NCBI RefSeq assembly: GCF_003391135.1
Contig: NZ_CP031455.1
Coordinates: 7,095,501 to 7,159,500, forward strand
DNA: 64,000 bases
Origin: Streptoverticillium olivoreticuli subsp. olivoreticuli
Lineage (GTDB): Bacteria > Actinomycetota > Actinomycetes > Streptomycetales > Streptomycetaceae
Direction: 5' to 3'
How positions within the stretch are numbered: the stretch's first letter is position 1; the number at the start of each line of letters is the position of its first letter. Of the stretch, positions 35,601-47,600 are shown one piece after another. The position numbers and the translations under genes are program-made. Under the pieces are notes generated by a model. It had not been told where the DNA came from. It ran no database searches and saw nothing but the letters and a program-made list of their open reading frames with translations.

Positions 35601-38600
35601 GGCGGGGTGCGCATCCAGGTCGAGGTCGGGGCGCGGGACGCCGCCGGGCGCCGCAAGTTCTCCGTCTCCTCCCGTGCCGACGACGCCGCCGACACGGCGT
35701 GGACCCGGCACGCCACCGGCGCGCTCGCCGACACACGCCCCTCGGCGGCCCCCGCCGAGCTGACCACCTGGCCGCCGGCCGGCGCCGAGGCGATCGACAC
35801 CGACGACCTCTACACGGAGCTGGCCGCCGCCGGGCTGCGGCACGGACCGCTCTTCCAGGGGCTGACCGCCGCCTGGCGCAGCGGCGAGGAACTGTTCGCC
35901 GAGGTGCGGCTGGCCGAGGACGCCGATCCGGCCGCCGCTGCCTTCGCCGTCCACCCGGCGCTGCTCGACGCGGTGCTGCACGCGCTGCACGGCCGCTCCG
36001 GCGCCCGGCTGACCTCCGCCTGGCAGGGCGTGACCCTGCACGCGGTCGGCGCCGACGCGCTGCGCGTGCGGATCTCGCCGACCGGCGAGGACACCGTTGC
36101 GCTGGTGCTCGCCGACGCCACCGGGCAGCCGGTCGCCACCGTCGACGCGCTGACCCTCCGTCCGCTGCCGGAGAGCGACGCCGACCTCGTCGCCGCCGGC
36201 TCCTCCGCCCACCAGCAGGCGCTGTTCCGGCTGGACTGGGTCGCGCCGCGGGCCGTCGCCACCGAGCCGGGCGCCGCCGGACGCCGCGCGGCACTCGGCG
36301 CCGACGCCTTCGGGCTGGGCCCGGCAGGCGTCACCGACGCCTCCTTCCCGGACCTCGCCGCCCTCGCGGCGGCCGTCGACGCGGGGGAGACCACGGCGCC
36401 CGAGCTGGTGCTGGCCTCCTTCCCCGCGGCCCAGGACGGCGAGGACCTCGCCGCCGCCACCCACCGGGCCGCGCTCCGCGCGCTGGAGCTGGTGCAGGGC
36501 TGGCTGGCCGACACCCGCTTCACCGACGCCAAGCTGGCCCTCGTCACCCGGGGCGCGATCGCCGCCGGCCCCGACGAGGACGTCACCGACCTGGCGCACT
36601 CCGCCCTGTGGGGCCTGCTGCGCTCCGCCGAGACCGAGAACCCCGACCGCTTCGTCCTCGTCGACCTCGACGGCACCGACGCCTCCACGGCCGCCCTGCA
36701 CGACGCGCTGGCCACCGGGGAACCCGAACTGGCGCTGCGCGACGGCGAGATCCTGGTGCCGCGCCTGGCCCGCACCACCGCCGCCGACCTGAAGGGCCCG
36801 GACACCCCGGTACCCGCCCTGGACACCGAGGGCACCGTCCTGATCACCGGCGGCACCGGCAGCCTGGGCCGCCTGGTCGCCCGCCACCTGATCACCGAGT
36901 ACGGCGTCCGCCACCTGCTGCTCACCAGCCGCCGCGGCCCCGAGGCCCCCGGCGCCGACGAGCTCCGCGACGAACTCGCCGCGCTGGGCGCCCAGGTGAC
37001 CATCGCAGGCTGCGACGCCGCCGACCGCGAGGCGCTGGCCGCCACCCTGGCCGCCGTCCCGGCCGCCCACCCGCTCACCGCCGTCGTGCACACCGCCGGC
37101 GTCCTGGACGACGCCACCGTGCCCGGCCTGACGTCCGGGCAGCTGGACCGCGTGCTGCGCCCCAAGGTGGACGCGGCGTGGAACCTGCACGAGCTCACCC
37201 GCGACCTCGACCTGTCCGCCTTCGTCCTGTTCTCCGCCATCGCCGGCACCCTGGGCGGCGCCGGCCAGGCCAACTACGCCGCGGGCAACGTCTTCCTCGA
37301 CGCGCTCGCCGGCCACCGGCACGCCCAGGGCCTGCCCGCCACCTCCCTGGTCTGGGGCCTGTGGGCCGGGTCCGGCGGCATCACCGGCGGACTGACCGAG
37401 ACCGACCTGCTGCGGCTGGCCCGCAGCGGCATGGGCGCCCTCGGCGACGACGAGGGCATGGCGCTCTTCGACGCCGCCCGCCGCACCGGCCGGGCCGTCC
37501 TGGTCCCGGCCCGGCTGGACCTGGCGGCGCTGCGCTCCGCGCACGGCACCGGCCCGGTCCCGGCGCTGCTGCGCGGCCTGATCCGCGGCTCCGGCCGGCG
37601 CACCGCCGCCGCCGGACCCGCCGCCGCCGGCTCCTCGCTGTCCGAACGGCTGCTCGCGCTGCCCCCGGCCGAGCGTCGGCGCACCCTCCTCGACCTGGTC
37701 CGCACCCAGGTCTCCGCGGTACTCGGACACGCCGGCCCGGAGGCCGTCGAGCCGCGCCGGGCCTTCAAGGAGCTGGGCTTCGACTCGCTGATCGCGGTCG
37801 AGCTCCGCAACCGGCTCTCCGCGGCCACCGGGCTGAAGCTGCCCACCACCATCGTCTTCGACCACCCCAACTCCGCCTTCCTCGCCGACCACCTGCGCGG
37901 CGAGCTCCTGGGCGTCCTCGTCGACGAGGACGCCGAGCAGGCCGACGCGACGGCCACCGCCGCGCCCGACGACGACCCCATCGCCATCGTCGCGATGAGC
38001 TGCCGCTACCCCGGCGACGTGGACTCGCCCGAGGAGCTGTGGCGACTGGTCACCGGAGGCGAGGACGCCATCACCGGCTTCCCGGTCAACCGCGGCTGGG
38101 AGGCGCTGGACTGGGCGTCCGAGGGCGAGACGGGCGACTACGCCCGGGCGGGCGGCTTCCTGCACGAGGCCGACCTGTTCGACGCCGCCTTCTTCGGGAT
38201 CTCGCCGCGCGAGGCCCTCGCGATGGACCCGCAGCAGCGGTTGCTGCTGGAGACGTCCTGGGAGGCGTTCGAGCGCGCGGGCATCGACCCCGAGGCCGTG
38301 CGCGGCCGCAGCGTCGGCGTCTTCGTCGGCGCCTCCTACAGCGCCTACGAGGTGGGCCTGGAGCAGGCCGGCGCCGAGGTCGCGGGCCATGTGATGACCG
38401 GCAACGCGGGCAGCGTCATCTCCGGGCGCATCTCCTACGCCCTCGGCCTCGAAGGCCCCGCCGTCACCGTCGACACCGCCTGCTCCTCCTCCCTGGTCGC
38501 CCTGCACTGGGCCATCCAGGCGCTGCGCCAGGGCGAGTGCTCCATGGCGCTCGCCGGCGGCGTCACCGTCATGACCACCCCCGGCACGTTCACCGAGTTC

Positions 38601-41600
38601 AGCCGCCAGCGCGGGCTGGCCTCCGACGGCCGCGTCAAGGCGTTCGCGGCGGCCGCCGACGGCACGGGCTGGGGCGAGGGCGTCGGCATGCTGCTCGTCG
38701 AGCGGCTCTCCGACGCGCGGAAGCACGGCCACCCCGTCCTCGCCGTCGTGCGCGGCTCCGCCGTCAACCAGGACGGCGCCAGCAACGGTCTGACCGCGCC
38801 CAACGGCCCCGCGCAGCAGCGCGTCATCCGCAAGGCGCTGGCCGGCGCCGGGCTCACCACCGCCGAGGTCGACGTCGTCGAGGCGCACGGCACAGGCACG
38901 ACGCTGGGCGACCCGATCGAGGCGCAGGCCCTGCTGGCCACCTACGGGCAGAACCGGCCCGACGGCCGGCCGCTGTACCTCGGCTCCATCAAGTCCAACA
39001 TCGGCCACTCGCAGGCCGCCTCCGGCGTCGCCGGGATCATCAAGATGGTCCAGGCGATGGAGCGCGGCGTGCTGCCGCAGACGCTGCACGTGGACGAGCC
39101 GACCCCGCACGTCGACTGGTCGGCCGGGGCGGTCGAGCTGCTCACCGAGACCATCGACTGGCCGGAGACCGGCCGCCCGCGCCGCGCCGCCGTCTCCTCC
39201 TTCGGCATCAGCGGCACCAACGCCCACACCATCATCGAGCAGGCCCCGGCGGCCGACCCGGCGCCGACCGCCGGCACGCGGCTCCCGCTGCTGCCCTTCA
39301 CCGTGTCGGCCAAGAGCCCGGACGCGCTGCGCGCCCAGGCCGAGCGGCTGCACGCCCACCTGACGATCCACCCGGAGCTCGAACCGGCCGACGTCGCCCG
39401 TTCGCTGGCCACCGGCCGCGCCGGGCTGCACCACCGCGCGGTGCTCGCCGCCGACGGCCGCGACGCGCTGCTGCACGGCCTGGAGGCGCTGGCCGCCGGG
39501 CGCACCGCCCCCGGCCTCGCCGAGGGCACCGTCACCGAGGGCGGGACGGCGTTCCTGTTCACGGGTCAGGGCAGTCAGCGGCTGGGAATGGGGCGTGAGT
39601 TGTATGCCGCGTTCCCGGTGTTCGCGGAGGCGTTCGACGCGGTCTGTGACGAGTTGGACCGGCACTTGGAGCGTCCGCTGAAGACGGTGGTCTTCGGTGA
39701 GGACGCCGAGCTGCTGAACCAGACCGGTTACACCCAGCCCGCGTTGTTCGCGGTCGAGGTGGCGCTGTTCCGTCTGGTCGAAGCGTGGGGTGTCAGGGCC
39801 GATGTGCTGTCCGGCCACTCGATCGGTGAGCTGGCCGCCGCGCATGTGGCGGGTGTGTTGTCGCTGGCGGACGCCGCGAAGCTGGTTGCCGCGCGTGGTC
39901 GTCTGATGCAGGAACTCCCCGCCGGTGGCGCGATGATCGCAGTCGAGGCGTCGGAGGAGGAGGTTCTTCCGCTGCTGACCGAGCGGGTGAGCATCGCCGC
40001 TCTGAATGGCCCGCGGTCGGTTGTGATCGCGGGTGACGAGGACGCGGCTGTCACGATCGCTGCGAGCTTTGAGGAGCAGGGTCGTAAGACGAAGCGTCTG
40101 ACGGTCTCGCATGCGTTCCACTCGCCTCGTATGGACGGCATGTTGGAGGAGTTCCGCGCGGTGGCCGAGGGGCTGTCGTACGAGGCCCCGCGTATCGGGA
40201 TCGTCTCCGGTCTGACGGGCGCGCTGGTCTCCGTCGAGGAGATCACCAGCTCGGACTTCTGGGTCCGTCACGTCCGTGAGGCGGTCCGCTTCCTGGACGC
40301 AGTGCGGACCCTGGAGGCGCAGGACGTCACCACCTTCGTGGAGCTGGGCCCCGACGGGGTGCTCTCCGCGATGGGTCAGGAGTGCGTCACCGGCGATGGC
40401 GCGGCCTTCATACCGGTGCTGCGCAAGGGCCGTGCCGAGGCCGAGGCGCTCACCGCCGCCGTGGCACGGGCGAACGTCCGTGGCGTGACGGTGGACTGGG
40501 CGGCGTTCTTCGCCGGCACGGGTGCCGTGCGGGTCGAGCTGCCGACGTACGCCTTCCAGCGCCGCCGCTACTGGCCGGACGCGCCGGTGCGGGCCCTCGC
40601 GGCCCCGGCCGGCGTCGACGGCTGGCGCTACCAGGTGTCCTGGAAGCCGCTGTCCCCGAGCACGGCGTCCCGGCCCACCGGCGTCTGGCTGGTCGCCGCG
40701 CCCGAGGGCGAGGCGGAGTGGTCCGCCGGCGTCATCCGTACGCTCATCGAGCGCGGCGCCGAGGCGCGGCTGGTCGAGCTGGGCGCCGCCGACGGCCGCG
40801 CCGGGTACGCCGAGCGGCTCCGCGAGGCGGCCGTCGGCGCCGAGGTGTCCGGTGTGCTCTCGCTGCTGGCGCTCGCCGAGGACGGCGGGCTGCCGGCCAC
40901 GGCCGCACTGACGCAGGCGCTGGGCGACGCCGCCGTGGACGCCCCGCTGTGGGTGGCCACCCGCGGCGCGGTGTCGACCGGGCGCACCGACGCGCCCGCG
41001 GACCCGGCCCGGGCGCAGGTCTGGGGCCTGGGCCGGATCGCGGCCCTGGAGCACCCGGAGCGCTGGGGCGGCCTGGTCGACCTGCCGGAGACGGCGGACG
41101 ACCGCGCGCTGACCCGACTGGTCACGGTGCTGGCCGGCGCCGGTGACGAGGACCAGATCGCGATCCGCTCCGCCGGAGTTCTCGGCCGTCGGCTCGTACG
41201 GGCCGCCGCCGCGCCGGTCGCCGAGGCCGACGCATGGCGGCCGCGCGGTTCGGTGCTGGTCACCGGCGGCACGGGCGCGCTGGGCGCCCAGGTCGCCCGC
41301 TGGCTGGTGGAGAACGGTGCCGAGCACCTGGTGCTGACCAGCCGCCGCGGTCCGGACGCGCCGGGCGCGGCCGAGCTGCGCGATGAACTTGTCGCGATGG
41401 GCGCCCGGGTCACCGTCGCGGCCTGCGACGTGGCCGACCGGGAGGCGCTGGCCGGCCTGATCGCCTCGCTGCCCGAGGAACTCCCGCTGACCGCCGTGGT
41501 GCACGCCGCCGGTGTGCTGGACGACGGCGTCCTGGACGCGCTCACCCCCGAGCGCTTCGCCACCGTCCTGCGCGCCAAGGCCGGGGCCGCTGCCAACCTG

Positions 41601-44600
41601 GACGAACTCACGCGCGAGCTGGACCTGTCCGCGTTCGTGCTCTTCTCCTCGATCTCCGGCACGCTCGGTGCCGCCGGTCAGGCCAACTACGGTGCCGCCA
41701 ACGCCTACCTGGACGCGCTGGCCGAGCGCCGGCGCGCCGAGGGCCTGCCCGCGACCTCGATCGCGTGGGGCCCGTGGGCCGAGGGCGGAATGGCCGCCGA
41801 CGCCGCCCTGGAGCAGCGCATGCGCCGCGCCGGGCTGCCGCCGATGGACGCCGCTCTCGCGATCAGCGCCCTCCAGCAGGCCCTGGACCTGGACGACGCC
41901 GTGCTGGCCGTCGCCGATGTGGACTGGGAGCGGTTCGGCCCCGGCTTCGCCGCCGTACGGCCCAGCCCGCTGCTGTCCGACCTGGCCGAGACGCGCCAGT
42001 CGGCATCCCGTACCGCCACCGCCGTCGACCGGGCGGGTAAGGCCGCCGAGCCGGCCTCCTCGCTCGGCCGACAGCTGCTCGAACTCGGCGAGTCCGAGCG
42101 CGGCACCTTCCTGCTGGACCTGGTCCGCGGCCACGTCGCCGAGGTGCTGGGCCACGCCCACGTCGAGGACGTCGCGGCCGACCGCGCGTTCCGCGAGATC
42201 GGCTTCGACTCGCTGACCGCCGTCGAGCTGCGCAACGGACTCAACGCCGTCACCGGCCTGCGGCTGCCCGCCACACTCATCTACGACTACCCGACGCCGA
42301 ACGCCCTCGCCGACCACCTCCTCGCCGAACTCCTCGGCGAGCAGGCCGCGATCACCGGTCCGGTGCTGACGGCCGTGGCCGACGACCCGATCGCGATCGT
42401 CGCGATGAGCTGCCGCTTCCCCGGCGGCGTACACACCCCCGAGCAGCTGTGGCAGCTGCTCTCCTCCGGCACGGACGTCATCTCGGGCATGCCCACCGAC
42501 CGCGGCTGGGACCTGGAGGCGCTCTACAACCCGGACCCGGACGCCGAGGGCACCTCGTACGCCCGTGAGGGCGGCTTCCTGCACGACGTCGCCGACTTCG
42601 ACCCGACGTTCTTCGGGATCTCGCCGCGCGAGGCCCTCGCCATGGACCCGCAGCAGCGACTGCTGCTGGAGACCTCCTGGGAGGCGTTCGAGCGGGCCGG
42701 GATCGACCCGGCGACGCTGCGCGGCAGCCACGCCGGCGTGTTCGTCGGCACCAACGGGCAGGACTACCTGTCGCTGCTGCTGGGCGGCTCCGAGGGCCTC
42801 GAAGGCCACATGGGCACGGGCAACGCGGCCAGCGTGATCTCCGGCCGGCTGGCGTACGTCTTCGGCCTGGAGGGCCCGGCCGTCACCATCGACACGGCCT
42901 GCTCCTCGTCGCTGGTCGCCCTGCACTCCGCCATCCAGGCGCTGCGCAACGGCGAGTGCTCGCTGGCCCTGGCCGGCGGTGTCACGGTGATGTCCACCCC
43001 GGGCGTCTTCATCGACTTCAGCCGCCAGCGCGGACTCGCCACGGACGGCCGGATCAAGGCGTTCGCGGCCGGTGCCGACGGCACCGGCTGGGGCGAGGGC
43101 GTCGGCATGCTGCTCGTCGAGCGGCTCTCCGACGCGCGGAAGAACGGTCACCCCGTCCTCGCCGTCGTGCGGGGCACGGCGGTCAACCAGGACGGTGCGA
43201 GCAACGGCCTGACGGCGCCCAACGGCCCGTCGCAGCAGCGCGTCATCCGTCAGGCACTGGCGGCGGCCGGACTGTCGGCCACCGAGGTCGACGCGGTCGA
43301 GGCGCACGGCACCGGCACGAGGCTCGGCGACCCGATCGAGGCGCAGGCGCTGCTCGCCACGTACGGCCAGGACCGCCCCGCCGACCGGCCGCTGTATCTG
43401 GGCTCCATCAAGTCCAACATCGGTCACACGCAGGCCGCCGCGGGCGTCGCGGGCGTGATCAAGATGGTGCTCGCGATGCGCCACGGCGTGCTGCCGCAGA
43501 CCCTGCACATCGACGAGCCCACCCCGCACGTCGACTGGGCGGCGGGCGACATCGCCCTGCTGACCGAGTCGGTGGCGTGGCCGGAGACCGACCGTCCGCG
43601 CCGCGCGGGCATCTCGTCCTTCGGCTTCAGCGGCACCAACGCGCACACGATCATCGAGCAGGCCCCGGCCGAGGAGGCCGTCGAGAGCGCGTCCGAGCCG
43701 GGCGCGGTCCCGCCGGTGCTGCCGGTGGTCCTGTCCGCCCGCACCGGTGAGGGCCTGCGTGCCCAGGCCGAGCGCCTGCGGACGCACCTGACCGAGGAGC
43801 CGGAGACCGCACTCGCCGACCTCGGCTACTCTCTGGCCGCACACCGCGCCCTCCTCGAGGAGCGGGCCGCGCTGGTCGTCGCCGACCGGGACGCCCTGCT
43901 GGCGGGCCTGGAGGCCCTCGCGCGTGACGAGTCGGCAGCGGGCCTGGTGACGGGCTCGGTGGCGAGCGGCAGGACGGCGTTCCTGTTCACGGGTCAGGGC
44001 AGTCAGCGGCTGGGTATGGGGCGTGAGCTGTACGCCGCGTTCCCGGTGTTCGCGGAGGCGTTCGACGCGGTCTGTGACGAGCTGGACCGGCACTTGGAGC
44101 GTCCGCTGAAGACCGTGGTCTTCGGCGAGGACGCCGAGCTGCTGGATCGGACCGGCTGGACTCAGCCCGCGTTGTTCGCGATTGAGGTGGCGCTGTTCCG
44201 TCTCGTCGAGTCGTGGGGTGTGAAGGCGGACTTCCTCTCCGGTCACTCGATCGGTGAGCTGGCTGCCGCGCATGTGGCGGGTGTGCTGTCGCTGGCGGAC
44301 GCGGCGAAGCTGGTGGCGGCTCGTGGTCGTCTGATGCAGGAACTCCCCGCCGGTGGCGCGATGATCGCGGTGCAGGCGTCGGAGGACGAGGTGCTGCCGC
44401 TGCTGACGGAGGGTGTCAGCATTGCTGCCCTGAACGGCCCGCAGTCGGTTGTGATCGCGGGCGATGAGGACGCGGCTCTGGAGATTGCTGCGGCCTTCGA
44501 GGCGCAGGGTCGTAAGACCAAGCGCCTCACGGTCTCGCACGCGTTCCACTCGCCGCGTATGGACGGCATGTTGGAGGAGTTCCGTGCGGTGGCCGAGGGG

Positions 44601-47600
44601 CTGTCGTACGAGACTCCGCGCATCCCGATCGTGTCGAACCTGACCGGCGCCTTGGTCTCCGTCGAGGAGATCACCAGCCCGGACTTCTGGGTGCGCCACG
44701 TCCGCGAGGCGGTCCGCTTCCTCGACGGCGTCCGCGCCCTGGAGGAGCACGGCGTCACCACCTTCATCGAGCTCGGCCCCGACGGTGTGCTCTCCGCGAT
44801 GGGCCAGGAGTGCGTCACCGGCGATGGCACGGCCTTCGTGCCGGTGCTGCGCAAGGGCCGTGCCGAGGCCGAGGCGCTCACCGCCGCCGTGGCACGGGCA
44901 CACGTCCGCGGTGCGAAGGTGGACTGGGCGGCGTACTACGCGGGCACCGGTGCCGTGCGGGTCGAGCTGCCGACGTACGCCTTCCAGCGCGAGCGCTACT
45001 GGCCGAAGGTCTCCTCGCTCTACCTCGGGGACGTCGCGGCCGTGGGTCTCGGCCGGGCCGGGCACCCGCTGCTCGGCGCGAGCGCCGAGCTGCCGGGCGC
45101 CGACGGGATGCTGTTCACCAACCGCCTGGCGCTGTCGACGCACCCCTGGCTGGCGGACCACACCATCATGGACACGGTCCTGCTGCCGGGAACGGCCTTC
45201 GTGGAGCTGGCCATTCGCGCCGGCGACCAGGTCGGCTGCGAGCACCTCGAAGAGCTGACGCTCGAGGCGCCGCTGGTCCTGCCCGAGCGGGGCGGGGTCC
45301 AGCTGCGGCTGTGGGTCGGCGCGGCCGACGAGTCGGGCCGCCGCCCCCTGACCTTCCACTCCCGCCTGGAGGACCTCCCGGCCGAGGAGCCGTGGACCCG
45401 GCACGCCAGCGGTGTGCTGGCCGCCGCCGCGGACCGCTCGGAGCCGGCCTTCGAGATGGGCGTGTGGCCGCCGAAGGGCGCGGCCGAGGTGGCGGTCGAG
45501 GACCGCTACGAGCACCTGCGGGACGTGGGCTTCGCCTACGGCCCCGCCTTCCAGGGCCTGCGCAAGGCGTGGCGGCGCGACGGCGAGATCTTCGCCGAGG
45601 TGCAGCTGCCCGAGGATGCCCGGGCCGCGGACTTCGGGCTGCACCCCGCGCTGCTGGACTCGGCGCTGCACGCGCTGGGTCTCGGTGGCCTGGGCGGCAC
45701 CGAGACCCAGGGCCGGCTGCCGTTCGCCTGGGCCGGGGTGTCGCTGCTCGCCGGCGGCGCCGCCGCCCTGCGCGTCCGGATGGCCGCCACCGGTGGCGAC
45801 GGCGTGCTGCTGGAGATAGCGGACGCGACCGGCGCGCCGGTCGCCGCGGTCGAGTCGCTCGCGCTGCGCCCGGTCTCGGACGAGCAGCTGCGCAACGCCC
45901 GGACGACCTACCACGAGTCGCTGTTCCGCGTGGAGTGGACCGGGCTCGCGGCGGCGTCAGCCGCGTCCGCCGACGGCCGCTGGGCGGTCCTCGGCTCCGC
46001 CGCCCTCGTCGGCGCGGACGTTCCGGCGTACGCCACGTACACCGACCTCGTCGAGGCGGTCGACGCCGGTGCCCCGGCGCCGGAGTTCGTCTTCGTCTCC
46101 CCGTCCGCGGACGGGGCCGGTGAGGACGCGGCCGCCGTCGCCCACCGGGCCGGCGCCGAGGCGCTCGCCCTGGTGCACGCGTGGCTGGCCGAGGAGCGCT
46201 TCGCCGACTCCCGGCTGGTGGTGCTGACCTCGGGGGCCGTGGCCACCGAGGCCGGTGCGCCGGTGACCGACCTGGCGGGCGCGACCGTGCGGGGCCTGCT
46301 GCGCTCGGCACAGTCGGAGAACCCGGACCGCTTCCTCCTGGTGGACATCGACGGGCACGCCGACTCGCTCGGTGCGCTGCCCGCCGCGCTGACCGCCGGA
46401 GAACCCGAGATCGCGATCCGGGAGGGCGCCCTCAAGGCGCCGCGACTGGCCCGCGCGGCCTCGGCGGACGACATCGACGCCACCGCGTGGAACGCGGACG
46501 GCACGGTGCTGGTGACGGGCGCCAGCGGCTCGCTCGGCGGGCTGTTCGCCCGGCACCTGGTGGCCGAACACAGCGTGCGGAACCTGCTGTTGGTGAGCCG
46601 TCGGGGTGCCGAGGCGCCCGGTGCGGCGGAGCTGGCGGCCGAGCTCACCGAGGCCGGTGCGTCGGTGATGTGGGCGGCGTGCGACGTGGCCGACCGGGAG
46701 GCGCTGGCCGCCGTCCTGGCGGACGTCCCGGCCGCGCACCCGCTGACCGCGGTCGTGCACACCGCCGGTGTGCTCGACGACGGCACGGTCGGCTCGCTGA
46801 CCCCGGAGCGGTTGGCGTACGTCTTCCGCCCGAAGGTTGACGCGGCCTGGAACCTGCACGAGCTGACGCGGGATCTGGACCTGGCGGCGTTCGTGGTGTT
46901 CTCCTCGGCCGCCGGTGTCTTCGGCGGTGCGGGTCAGGGCAACTACGCGGCGGCCAACGCCTTCCTGGACGCTCTCGCCGAGCACCGCAGGGCGCAGGGC
47001 CTGGCCGCGACCGCCCTTGCCTGGGGTCTGTGGGCCGGTGGCGGCATGGGTGACACCCTGGACGAGGCCGACATCACCCGGATGCGGCGCGCCGGAGTGC
47101 CCCCGCTGTCCGCCGCGGACGGCCTGCGGCTCTTCGACGCCGCCCTCACCACGGGCGAGTCGACGCTGGTCCCGATGCGGCTGGACCTCCCGGCGCTGCG
47201 TACGCAGGCCGCGAACGGTCCCGTCTCCGCGCTGCTGCGCGGGCTGGTCCGGGTGCCGGCGCGGCGCACGGTCGATGCCGGCGTGGCGGGTGCGGGTGAG
47301 TCGGGTCTTGTGCAGCGGCTTGTCGGGCTGAGCCCGGTGGAGCAGGAGCGGATGCTGCTGGATCTGGTCCGTGGTCAGGTGGCGACTGTTCTCGGTTATG
47401 CCGGGGCGGAGACCGTTGGTTCGGGCCGGGCGTTCAAGGAGCTCGGTTTCGACTCGCTGACCGCGGTGGAGTTGCGTAATCAGTTGAACGCGGTGACGGG
47501 GCTGCGGCTGCCGGCCACGTTGATCTTCGATTATCCGGACCCGACCGTCCTCGCCCGCCACCTGCGGACCGAGCTGGTCGGCGACGAGGTCGTCACCACG

